Notes under the pieces: generated by a model
The model's database searches: none
Seen by the model: the letters and a program-made list of their open reading frames with translations, nothing else
Told to the model about the DNA's origin: nothing
Source: Torreya grandis
Taxonomy: Eukaryota > Streptophyta > Pinopsida > Cupressales > Taxaceae
Assembly (NCBI GenBank): GCA_037957365.1
Contig: JARHVA010000021.1
Coordinates: 3,216,001 to 3,280,000, forward strand
Direction: 5' to 3'
Length of the DNA stretch: 64,000 nt
Made by a program: the position numbers and the translations under genes
Shown here: positions 38,660-49,779 of the stretch, piece by piece
Layout: each line of letters begins with the position of its first letter
How positions within the stretch are numbered: position 1 is the first letter of the stretch

Positions 38660-41646
38660 CTATTAATTTATTTTTTCATAATTTTTCAATTTTATTAAAT
38701 TGTTTTAAAGAGAAAAAATATTAAATATGAACATGAATTTATACAATGGTATCTATTATTTTAATTAGAATATACACAAAGCAATGAACAAGTAATATTT
38801 AAGATGTATTTATACTATTCAAATATTGAGAAACATTGTTGTGTTCTAAATTATGTGATAAAGATAAGGATATAATATGAAATAAAACATAAACTAAAAT
38901 AGAACAAGATCTTATGCCACCAAAATGCATTCTATAACTTATATTTTTTTAAGAGTAAGTGTTTCTTACTCAAATCTAAAACAATCAATAAAAATTTATA
39001 ACATGTTGAAATGAGATTTTATTTTTCCTCTAACGTGAAATAAAAACTATCAAATAAAATATCAATGGATTGTAATGCAAAAATAATAATATACACACTA
39101 CACTTTTTTCACAATGATAAAAGCTATCAACATTATTGGTACAATGGATATTGAGAAGGAGTTTTTGATATTGGGATTCAAATTTCATGTAGTTTTCATC
39201 ATGTGACATGATCAAAAGGTTTTTTATTTATTTTTTTAATAGTGTTCTTGGTTTTTTATAATAAAGTTTCTAGTAGAAGATATGTGTATATGGTTGTCTA
39301 TGTTATTATGCCATTAAAACTTGCTCATAGTGACTGATTGTGCAAAATGAGTGCGACTACTTTTTAAGCTACAAAAATGTGACAAGTTGCTTGCTACGAT
39401 AAAATGCAAAGGCATGTGATAATTTAATATCTAAACACTTCAAAAATAGGTTAATTTTAAAGGCTGACCAAAGAATCACAAGGTAAATTTTGATTCTATG
39501 CAAATGGGAAAAAGTACTTAAGAGAAAGTGAAAATTTTCATGACTAAGGCAAAGGTTCATCCTTTTAAAATTGGCTAAGTATAAAGATAACCAAGTCAAG
39601 TGAATTTATATCCAAGCTAATAAATAAAGGAACAATGCCAAAGTTACCACCATACAACTAAACCAAAAACACATGCAATCAAAGTAAATTTGATAAATCC
39701 TTGGGTCATGACTTAACTGAAAATCATATGTCCATGCTTTCTTTATGAATATCAAAGGGGCGTCATGTTACAAACCTTAAAGGGAAGTAAAATATAACTC
39801 ATTCTTAAAAAATAAAGGCCCATCATTTGAAGGCATGCATATTAGCTAACATATGGAAATATATATCCAACTCAATAAACTTACTTTCTTTAATGATGAA
39901 ATATTCCCTTGTTATCTAAGTAAGGAGAGAACCAAGTAGAAATAGTTTCTAGAATTTGACTTCCCAAATTTCGTTCACTCCATTCTACCTGAATTCATAT
40001 GAAAAACTTAAATATTTTCAATCCAATTTAATTAGTTCCCTTGTTTCAAGTAAGTCATAAACACATTGAAATATTTTCAATGAAATTTGTCAAGTCCTTG
40101 GGTTATGGCTTATGTGAAAAAACATGTGACCAAGCTTTCTATCTAAATAACAAAGGGACCTCCTTGACCAAACATTAAAGGGAAATAAAATCCAAATCAT
40201 TCTTAAAAAATAAAGGTCAACCATTTGAAAGCGTGCACATTAGCTATCACATGGAAATATATAGCCAACTCAAATAAACTGACTTTCTTAAATGAGGAAG
40301 GATGCCCTTGTCATCTAACTAAGGAGAGTGCCAAATAGAAGTAATTTCTAGAATCTGACTTCCCAGCTTCCATTCACTCCATTCTACTAAAATACACATG
40401 AAAAACTTGAATTTTTTCAAGCTAAGTTAATTCATGCCATTGTTTCAAGTCACTTATAAATGATTTAATAATGATTGAATCCATTAATGAACATAGTTAC
40501 TTGCCAATTTCATAGATACTCAAGATGAAATAAACATATCAATTATAAGATAAATGTTTGTGCTAACCAAAACTTATTATACCCAAATCATATTTGACTC
40601 TATCTTTTAAGATCATACCTTCAAATCTAAGGTAATTCTTATATTATTAAATATTTTAAAGTCCATCTACTTATTATTTATAATATACTCACAAGGTCTC
40701 TTATAGTTATTTATTTAAAAAACACATATTTACTCATAATAAGTAATGGATAGCCATTGGCTTCCATTTATAGTAAAATATCAATATGAGTGCAACATGA
40801 AATAGATACTAATGTGCTTAGAGATGAAATCATTCTTCAATATCATTTTATATTGTTTATTGGACATGAAAAACTGATCTATTTAATAACTAGTGGTTTG
40901 TAATAACTTTGCAAGGTTTAGAGCTAAAGCCATTCATTTAAATATTTTAGTATTAAGTTAGCCCTGAATATGTCTTCAAGAGGATGGAAATTCTATTACA
41001 CACAAGAGGCCAGTATAAGGTGAAATATCACATTATCGTCATTGTTTATATAATTGGAGAGTAGAAAGAACAAGACTAGTTAGAAATTCAATTTATTAAT
41101 CCAAACTATTTAAATTTGACAATGAAGAAAGCGCAATTATTCCAATCTTTCATTAAAATAAATTGCAACATATGTATCCATTTCCAAGGACAAGAATCAC
41201 ATAAATCTAATTCTAGCTCATTTTATTTTTTGGAAGAGTAGAAAGCATTTATTTATACATTTAGTTAAATAATGAGATGATGCTAAATAATTCCTCTTTG
41301 AACAATCCAAATATTTCAAGTAACCATGAATATCATGTCATTATTTATCTAAGGTCAATATTTACATTCAATATCATTATATTATGTTATTAAAAGAAAT
41401 GATATATGGAATATCCCGAGATATGTAGGTCATGCAGATTTATTCAATAACCTATAGATAGTTTAATTTAGAGCATTTGTTTCACAAGGAATGGAGGTCC
41501 TCTTACCAAGCATTTTAAAATAGTTGAACCTAATTTCCCCAAACTAGTTTTCATGTAATCAAGCAACATAGATCATGAATATTCACAGGAACACAAAATG
41601 TTTAATTACAATCCAAATTAATATGTTCATAAAATTCATATCTCAT
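38660..41646 (+). repeat. TAXI-locus spacer, copy B
   Basis: It follows copy A from about 24303 to 26870, starting TTTTAAAGAGAAAAAATATT and passing the same landmarks (TGTGACTAC near 39355, ACCAAAAACACATG near 39662, the AACCATGAATATCATG block near 41320). It contains an internal 396-bp tandem duplication. It stops at 41646, where TAXI coding sequence starts abruptly; about 1.6 kb of spacer, the promoter and most of the gene are missing at that joint. Confidence 0.85.
39687..40460. repeat. 396-bp tandem duplication inside copy B
   Basis: The block starting AATTTGATAAATCCTTGGGT at 39687 recurs from 40083 as AATTTGTCAAGTCCTTGGGT. Both halves carry the CATTCTTAAAAAATAAAGG and TTCACTCCATTCTAC runs. 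Copy A has this block once (near 25315-25650), so the duplication happened in copy B after the segmental duplication. Confidence 0.85.
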
Positions 41647-42060
41647 GTGAAGCCGTTTGATGCATGCTTCGATGCGAAGACCGTGTCGTCCACCAGAATC
41701 GGCCCCGCTGTACTCACCATCGGCCTTGTGTTGCAGAAAAGTAACACAATCTGAAGGTCGTCAGATAGAAGATCCAACAACCACAATAGTATTAGGAGGT
41801 CGTCAGATAGAAGATAATCTAGTGCAGTTTGATCTGGCTACTTCTCGCCTTGGATTCAGCTCCACATTACTCGACAGGCAGACCACCTGATCCAACTTCA
41901 ATTTCACCTCCACCACTTGAAACCAACATATTTTGTGTACATTGCCTAGCAGAAACATATTAGTTGGATCCATAAATTTTGATTAATTTAATAAATAAAT
42001 GAGCTTGCAAGCTCATTGTAATTGTAATTGTATCCCTTTACTTAAGTTTCGGAACTTGGG
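41647..42060 (+). pseudogene. TAXI pseudogene, 3' end of the coding region plus 3' UTR
   Basis: It matches 58918-59390 of the intact gene (residue 315 to the stop, then the UTR) with about ten substitutions in some 265 aligned coding bases, by eye. A block equivalent to 59023-59095 is missing and replaced by a 17-19-base extra copy of AGGTCGTCAGATAGAAGAT, which normally occurs once near 59128. The Cys415 codon TGC is TGA, so the frame ends ten codons early. There is no promoter or 5' part. It cannot make a TAXI protein. Confidence 0.95.
41998..42017. other. Perfect 20-bp palindrome in the pseudogene 3' flank
   Basis: AATGAGCTTGCAAGCTCATT is its own reverse complement and lies just after AATAAATA. 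It is identical to the palindrome at 59312-59331. Confidence 0.95.
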
Positions 42061-42800
42061 ACGGACTGCTGTCTTCAACCTTTTGAATAAATGGATAAGA
42101 TTTTTGAATAAATGAATAAGATTTTGAATAAATGGTTAAGCTTTTGGATAAATGAAACATAGATAGATTTATTACTATTATTTCTTCTTTCTTCTCACTT
42201 TTGCATTCGCATATTTTTGACGTGGCTATCATTTTTTCCAATTAAAAATTCACATCGTTAGATTCGGTTTTAGCAATTCGCGTTGTTGCCACGTTTGATG
42301 GGATATAGAGAGCAGTTGCCTCTAACAATAGCACCTTTAATTCCCAAATAAAGATACACCGGTAAAAGATATATATTGAATTTATATAACTTATCAATTC
42401 CAAGGAGGTGGTGTAATGGAAATGTACTTTTAATTGTTCAAAAGAGAAACGAAATGAATATATGAACAATAATTTGTGCAAAACTATTTAAAATAATGAT
42501 ATAATTATTTTTTCCAAAACATAATTAATAATTTATAGATGATGTATTTTCATAGTATTTAAATATTGCATACTAATGCTCTCTTTCAAAATGACATGAT
42601 ATTAATTATTTGAAATATATATATATATATATCAGTATATCAGTTTCTAAAAACTTGTATAACATTTTAATAATGACACATTTTAATGTTATTTAAATAT
42701 TAAAAAATGTTGGTTTACTAAATTACACGATAAAGGTGAAAAATAAAGAATACGAAATATTATATATGTTGTACAGTATTGTATATAATTTTAATTTTTT
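42061..42800 (+). repeat. 3' flank of the second TAXI pseudogene
   Basis: It follows 59390-60000 downstream of the intact gene: AATAAATG repeats, TTAGATTCGGTT, TTGAATTTATATAACTTA, TTGTTCAAAAGAG, then AAAAATGTTGGTTTACTAAATTAC near 42712. Four TTGAATAAATG-type units are present against two in the intact locus. A short (AT)n run lies at 42615-42632. Confidence 0.85.
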
Positions 42801-43148
42801 ATTTCATTTTCATTATTTTAGTATTGATCATATGAATGAGAGGATCTGATCATTAAATATTTTATTATTTATTTTTGATAAAAACTGCGTCTTTCAAGTC
42901 TACTTATTGCTTCTAAGAAAATATAGATCTATCTAGTATGAACCTATTTGTTGTTATTGTTCATAAAACTTATTTGTCGTACACAATTTTATTTATGTTT
43001 TCATTATTTTGCATAGATCCTAGGGGAGTTACTTCCTAAATGACTTAGATTATATATAGAATGGCCTAGTGTGTTGTGTTATGCAAGGTTCCTTACTATA
43101 CTTATGTTTTATTGTTAATTTTTGTCACACACACACGCACACACGCAC

Positions 43149-43200
<52 letters not shown>

Positions 43201-44199
43201 ACACATGCACACGCACGCGCGTGCATGCGCGCACACACACATAGTAACACTATATGTACTATATGATTGAGTTTGGGATATCCATTATAAATCATTATGA
43301 TAATACTCTCTTACCATGTAATCATGTAGAGATGCTATGGATGTTTCTATAAGTATGTGACACTTCTTGAAGCAGGTTATTTAAGAAAGTTGATTCTTCA
43401 TCGCAAAGTAGTATGCATAAAATAGATTTATGGAGGTCATTTTATTATCAATAAGAAAGTTATGCATCAAGTTTTAGATCATTTAAAGAAACAAAAATAA
43501 ATTATAAAATCATATTTTAAAATACATAAAAATCATAGTTTTGATGTTTTCATGATCATTTTTGGATTTAATGCCTTGTGATGTTGTGTGAATTTATATG
43601 TGTTGGTGATATATAATGTAAGGATCCATTGCTAACTATTTATAATTTGATTCCCTTCTAAAGGTTTGTTTAATAATGTTTGTGCCTATTTTGGGACACA
43701 TTGAGTGGTAACATGTGTTTATTCCTTGGTAATGATTATACATTTAATAATTGTGATATTTAAGGTTTGAAAATCATTAAATTGAGTTAATGTTATCAAT
43801 GAGGTAAAATCACTTAATGTAATTACGTGGGTCTTGTGTCTATATAAGAATTCATTTATGCTTGTGCTAAGAGAGGAATTTGAGAGTTTTGTTTTGTAAA
43901 GACTATGATTTAACTTAGTTAGATTTATGGATTTGATGTTTTAATGCATCTAATTCAAATATGGTATTGTTGTTGTGTTATTATTCCTATTATATTCATT
44001 TTGATTAAATAATATAGTGATTTTAATTATGTTTACATTTTATTGAAAATTCTACTAAATACTTTGAGGGTTATGTGATCAAAGACATTTATTAATTGAA
44101 AACCCTAATTGTAATTATATTATATCCCCTAATAAATGAAGGTTTCTAAATCAACAACTTCGAATCTAGATCCTAGATTTAGTATTTCTCTAAGAAACA
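42801..44199. other. Intergenic, no gene recognised
   Basis: AT-rich DNA with a long CA/CG-rich microsatellite at 43126-43241. A TATATAAGAATTC block near 43838 resembles an LTR or gene promoter but no partner or frame supports it. Confidence 0.55.
43126..43241. repeat. (CA)n microsatellite with an alternating CG/CA end
   Basis: CA units with CGCACA interruptions end in an alternating purine-pyrimidine stretch that includes GCACGCGCGTGCATGCGCGC. The two 64-65-codon frames over it are only His-Thr repeat translation. Confidence 0.97.
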
Positions 44200-46450
44200 A
44201 AGCTTCTTGAAGATGTATGTCTTAGAAAGTGCTCCCAATTCTCAATAATCTTTTCCTCTTTTTTGTATTGGAGTTGATGGTCAATAAGGTGGATTTTGTA
44301 TCCTCTCAAAAAAAAAAAGTTACTTTCTCAATTTTTAACTCTAATAAACATATGATATTCATTAATATCTTAGGTGTTAAAAATAATATGTCTATTTGCA
44401 TCTTTAATGTGTATGCTCTTTCTAGCATGGTTTCTAAAAAGTATTTTTAAGAAGAAAATCTCAATGGTTTTAAACTCTTTGGAAGATGAAAACATTATGT
44501 TATGTGTGACTTAAAATGTATCTTAATAATTCATGAGAAAAGATATGGGATTCAGAAAAAATACTCAATCCCAATTAGACTTCATTAAATTTGTTAGTAA
44601 AAACAATCTTTGGGACATTGAGATTAAATCAGGCTCCTTTACTTAGAATAATAGAAAGGTTGGTTTTGGTAACATTTTTGAATGAATTGACAAATTACAG
44701 GTCTCTAATCATCAATTAATTCAAAATTTGAGCCTTCACTTAGATATTCTGAAAGTTTCATGGACTAACCATTTTCCTATTTCCATCACTATAAAAAGAG
44801 ATGTCTCCTTCTAGAACACCCTTCATATTTTAACTAATGTAGTTAAAAGATCCAAATTTTATGGACATTATGAAATACTAGTGAAAGGAGCTATGAAAGG
44901 AGCTATCTACTAGAGGAAAAACCAAAATATTTTTTGTATCTCATAACCTAAAAACTATTGAACAACACTTCTACAAATGGAACAAGGATGTATTTGGGAA
45001 CATATTTAGGGAAAAATCCATTCTTGAGTCTGATAATTAGATTCATCAAGAATAAATTTATATGGTTGGTCATGGCATAACCTGACTTCCTATGTAAAAA
45101 TAGTTTATTACAATGTTTAAGTAGGTTTTGGTAAAAAGGGTGATTTATGGAAACAAAAATATATAGAGTGTTGACTTAAGGAAGGAGAACGTAACACTAA
45201 ATTATTTCACCTATCAACATTGGATACTCATAATCATAATAAGATCTCAAGATAGTAAACTAGTAATGGTCCTTATACTGAAGATTTGGATGTGATTAAA
45301 AATGAGGTCATCTATTATTTTGAAAAATTCCTTCAAGATCCCCTTGTGAATTTTGATTTGTATCCCCAAGAATTTTTGAATCTTATTCCAAGAATTATCA
45401 ATCATAACTGGAATATTAATTTAGTGAGGCCTTTCATAGAAGAAGAAATATAGATTACAATTTGGAGTATGCACAATGATAAAGACCTAGGCCTTGATGG
45501 GTTTAATCTGGGATTTTATAAACACTTTTAGGAAATTTAAAATAAAGGATAATCTCAAAGCTAACAATGAATGCAAATCCTTGAGAATAATTCTAAAGGA
45601 TTTGAAATGCATCTTTTTAGGTTTGATCCCCAAAAAAGCTAATGTAGATTATGTATATATTTTTAGACCTATCGCCCTTTTTAACACCATTTAAAATATT
45701 ATCTAAAAATATTTTGCTAATCATCTCCAAATCCTACTTCCTATTATTATTTCATAATAACAAGGGGGTTTTGTCCAAAATAGACAAGTCTTAGATGGAT
45801 TTGTTATTTTACACAATCTAATTCACTCAAACTAAATTTAAAAAGGAAGTAACAATAATCATCAAACTTGATATAAAAAAAGTGTATAATAGGTTTAACT
45901 AGAGAACTCTTTTCAAAATCCTTAGAAATTTTGGGTTCATAGAGGCTTGGTGTGATTGTATCAATCCCTACATTTCTACTTCTATGCTTTATGTTCTTTT
46001 AAATGGAGTCCCAGATATATTTTTCAATGCTTTAAGAGGTCTTCATCAAAGGCATCATATTTCTCCCTACTTCTTCAATGGCATAATTTTTGGGTATAGC
46101 CTTCTCAAATGAAAAATTGCTAAATCTCATTAGTGGCTTCAATGTTATTGAGAATGTAAACTTTTCTCGTGGTCATATTATGGATGAAACAATTCTATAA
46201 AAAAATTATTGCATTTGAGAATCTAGAACGCTAAATAATTTTTTATGTGGTTATCAATGTGCTTCATGTCTGGGGATTAACCTTTTGAAATGTAACATTT
46301 ATCCATCCACACTTCACCCCATAGACAGAATAACATAAATCAAATTCTTCTTCAAGAAACTATTTCACCTTTACAATAACACATTTTAGAAGAAACTAAT
46401 CTTTCTCACTTGTTGCAAGCCCTCTTATTCACCAAATATTACTTATTGAT
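44200..46450 (+). pseudogene. LINE ORF2 remnant: endonuclease and reverse transcriptase
   Basis: In the plus strand, the N-terminal endonuclease (APE-like) shows IFNVYALSS near 44400 and NNRKVGFGNIFE near 44650-44690, where intact plant L1-type elements have NVYAP and WxNxR..G..N..ERLDR. The RT part shows LIPKKANVDYV and FRPIALFNTI (45630-45690), GGFVQNRQVLDG near 45760-45800, IIKLDIKK with YNRFN for the usual AYDRVNW (45860-45900) and a degenerate box where FADD is expected near 46180. Many stops and frameshifts are present and there is no complete domain. Known plant LINEs have this endonuclease-RT order. Confidence 0.85.
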
Positions 46451-46479
46451 ATAGTTAACAAGCTTAGCATGGAAGCAGT

Positions 46480-47545
46480 GTAAGTTTAAATTTACTATAC
46501 TTTTTGAAAATATTTAATGTTGAAATATTTTATTTAACATGGTTTTATTTTTTATTTATTTATTTATTTATTTATTTATTCTTTTGCATGCTTAAAAAAA
46601 TATTTTTATAAAAAATACTAAGTGAAATATATAATATTTTATATTCTTTATGTTTCATCTTTATCATGTGATTTAGTACATTAACAATTTTTATTATTTA
46701 ACAATATTAAAATATATCATCATTAAAATATTATATAAATTTTTAGAAATTTATTTTTTATATTTTTTAATCTTTTTTCAAATAATTAACACCATATAAT
46801 TTAAAAAAAAAACATTAATATACAATATTTAAACACTATGTAAATATATCATTTACAATTTTTTAATTATATTTTATAAAAAATAATTATATCAATATTT
46901 TAAATATGTACAAATTATTGTTTATATATTCGTTTCATTTCTCTTTTAAACTATTAAAAGTACTCTTTATACGTCTTGTACTTCTCTATGTTTCCATTAC
47001 ACCTCCTCCTTTGAATTGATAAGTTATATAAATTAACTGCATACATTTTACCAGTGTATCTTCAACTAGTTTCTATATCCCATCAAACGTCGCAACAATG
47101 ATAGAACAAAATAATAGCCACGTCAATAATAGACGCGTGTACTAAATAATCGTATTGCCGTCGAATTTGACTTAGACGCCAACTTGATCCGTGCACAGAC
47201 GCCTTTGTTTTTTAAATTACTTGTTCCGTCTCTGCGAAAACAAAGACCATCCACATCTTTATCTTATTCCAGTTGGTAGATACAATCAATCAATCAAAAT
47301 GCCTCGAGTGCAACGCTTATAAACTTTTTCTGAACCTGACGAGGGGTTTTCTAAACCATACCTTAATTATTAATACCGTACGGGTTTGGATACCGAATTC
47401 TGTCCTGGAGGTATTCCAAAATGAAACTACGCTTTCTCGCAATCGCAAGGGATACTTCGTCTTTGCTCCTTTTTTTTTTTTCGCTCCAAGGGATAATCTT
47501 TTCACTGAGGTGGTCATCCATCAAATCAATGGTTATGAATGAATA
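46480..47545 (-). repeat. Inverted TAXI locus with the coding region absent
   Basis: Read on the minus strand, this goes from upstream DNA (matching 28397-28690) through TAXI promoter sequence (47270-47145, matching 57775-57900) straight into TAXI 3'-flank sequence (47140-46480, matching 59505-60000 and 42215-42800). The joint lies near 47140-47150. The whole transcribed region, about 1.6 kb in the intact locus, is missing, TATA box included. Most CpG sites of the promoter are still CpG, unlike the 28.7-kb relic. Confidence 0.88.
46551..46580. repeat. (TTTA)n microsatellite
   Basis: About seven tetranucleotide units, inside the inverted unit. Confidence 0.95.
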
Positions 47546-48389
47546 ATCTAAAGTCCAGGAAATAATATTCCTTGAGGTCCTTTCTCATTTTAATTAATAT
47601 ATTAAATTATTTAAAGTGGGAGTGTGAATTTTAATCACTTATCCTTGGGTACTCCCATCTTTAATTGATCCATTTATTTTTTGTGTGGTATTTTAAAGTA
47701 AAATAAAAATGATAAATTTTTCAATGTGGTAATATTATTATTTAAAAAGTGGTATTTGATTATTATTGGGTAAATAAGTCAATATATTGAGTTTTAGTCA
47801 ATGTATATTTATATATAATCTTAGGTAGCCAATTTTATTAGAGGATCAATTAATTATTTAAATAGTATTATGATTTTACTAACATTATTTATAAAATTTT
47901 GAGATGAGGACTAATGTTAATAATTACAAATTTTGGATTGTATCGAGTGAATCTATAATTATACCTAGAATGTGTTGTTTTTATAGTTATGGCTAGTGGC
48001 ATATTCTTCCCTATCATAATTAAGGTTTTTGTCAGAAGACATGAAGGTTAGCCTATTGTGTGAAAATGAGATTTATAGTGGCGAATTTTGTCATATTGAT
48101 ATTATTTCAAAGATGTATGACTCGAATTAGATATTTAAAAAAAGGTATTTCAATTTTTTCTTAATTTATTTTTGATATTTCTATTAAGCAATTTTACAAA
48201 CTTGTCTATTAAGCGTAGAATTTTATGTTGCTCATTATTCATCCTAACACATGTGCATATAAAAAATATCCCACACTATATAATCAATGTCAAAACATCA
48301 GTAACTCAACAAGGTATTAAAGAAGCATGATGAATTATTCACATATCATGAGGGCCTTCCACATACTTCACAATAAACAACCACATATA
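47546..48389. other. Intergenic, no gene recognised
   Basis: No open frame or motif that I can assign. It lies between the inverted TAXI unit and the RT remnant and may be the unrecognised upstream part of that second element. Confidence 0.5.
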
Positions 48390-48876
48390 TATGGTTTTTG
48401 GATCCCATCTTCCAAATAATCCTTTGTATCACATATTAATTTGGGAGAAAGATGAAATATAACTTCAAATATACGAGATACTCAATTAGGGAATGATTAG
48501 GCCTAGATATTATAATTGAATTAGTTATATAGTCCTTATACCCAATAAGGATAGGTCCTAGTATCTTTTCATATACTATCATGCACTGAAAAACATCATG
48601 GTGAAGAATCGGTATCCACTACCATGCATTGAAAGCTTTCTAAACCAGTTCTAAGGTGCACAATACTACACCAAGATCAACTTTAAGCTAGGTTGCCATC
48701 AGGATCCATTCCATCTATTAATACATGGAAGATAGCTATTAATACATGGGAAGGATTGTACAAATGGTTGTTAATGCCTTTCATCCTAACCAATGTATTA
48801 GAAATCTACATGCATTTGATGGATTATATATTTAGGACCTTCCTTAACTCACTCATCATTATCTACATAAATGTCT
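48390..48876 (+). pseudogene. Ty3/gypsy (chromovirus-type) RT remnant, cut by an insertion
   Basis: Plus-strand translation gives the usual run of RT landmarks: a GMIRPRYYN block, HALKNIMVKNRYPLPCIESF near 48580-48640, YYTKINFKLGCHQ near 48670-48705, and INTWEGLYKWLLMPFILTN (48722-48785) then FLNSLIIIYIN at the end. The last residues are where the catalytic Y-L-D-D box should begin. At that point the LTR of the minus-strand element starts (48876). A few codons that could continue the frame occur right of the element at 51778-51830. The first RT aspartate region is also degenerate. Confidence 0.88.
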
Positions 48877-49414
48877 AATCCAAAACTCAGAAGCTTTGGT
48901 TGAAAGATAATTCAAGAAACAAGAAAAAAAATAACAATAATTCTATCTCTGAGAAGAGATGTTTTATTCATCAAAATTTAAAGATCCAAACATATGCTTA
49001 TCTCTAAGAAGAGATGTTTGATTTCCCTTTCAGGTTACCTCTTCATTTATACACATTTTGAAGGTAGGAGGAGGATGTGGAAGGTCGCCAATCTCAAGGG
49101 ATATCAAGTGGTTTGACTTTCATGATTTAAAATTATACAAAATTCAAGGAATTACTATTTTTAGAAACTTACTATTTTTAGACTACACTACTAAAATTGA
49201 AATTTAGGGAACTTACATTGAATTTTTAGGGGTAAAAATATATTGGTCATATCTCAATGACATCTCACCACATTATCCTCATTCTTAGCTTTTCAATGGT
49301 TCAAATGGTGAGTTGATTGGAGCTACGGTGTAAAAGTTATGGCTCCTAGAAGTTTCACCATCAATTAGGGTAAAACCGTCACCCAAATTATCACTTGAAA
49401 TGTTGTTCAGATCA
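48876..49414 (-). repeat. 3' LTR of the gag-protease element
   Basis: Partner of 51238-51777; starts AATCCAAAACTC after the degraded terminal base and ends near TTCAGATCA. Shared runs include GAAGAGGATGTGGAAGGTC-like sequence, GATATCAAGTGGTTTGACTT and TAGACTACACTACTAAAATT. Confidence 0.92.
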
Positions 49415-49779
49415 TTCCTCCCTCCTTGAGAAGCAATGGTCCCCATTTCATTAAGATTTTTCATCAAGTGTGGCAGTTGTGTTTTGATTTGGTTTCTGAT
49501 GCATACTTGGAATGGACTATGCTTTATGGAGCTGTGTAGGGCCTAATTGTTCAACATTTATGTCTAACCATTAGTCTGTAGATGGAAGGCTATGAAATTA
49601 TTTAGCTTGTTATCTATTTGCTTATGTTGTTGTGTTTTTTGTGTAGTCAGGGCTGCAACATCGACCTTTTTGGATTCTATGGCTTGACCACCATGAGAAT
49701 GAAATTTTTGGCACTAATTAGGGAGACAGATGTAGAAGGTGGTACCACTGGTACCCTGTAGTGTCATGTTCCAAGAGTG

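Noticed and set aside
28690..42060. Idea that the 5' relic at 28.7 kb and the 3' relic at 41.65 kb are one gene split by a single insertion
   Set aside because: The DNA between the LTR element and the 3' relic (38.66-41.64 kb) is TAXI 3' flank and spacer, so the two relics belong to neighbouring array units, not to one interrupted gene.
43069..43270. Two plus-strand frames with long His-Thr runs
   Set aside because: Translation of the CA microsatellite in two frames.
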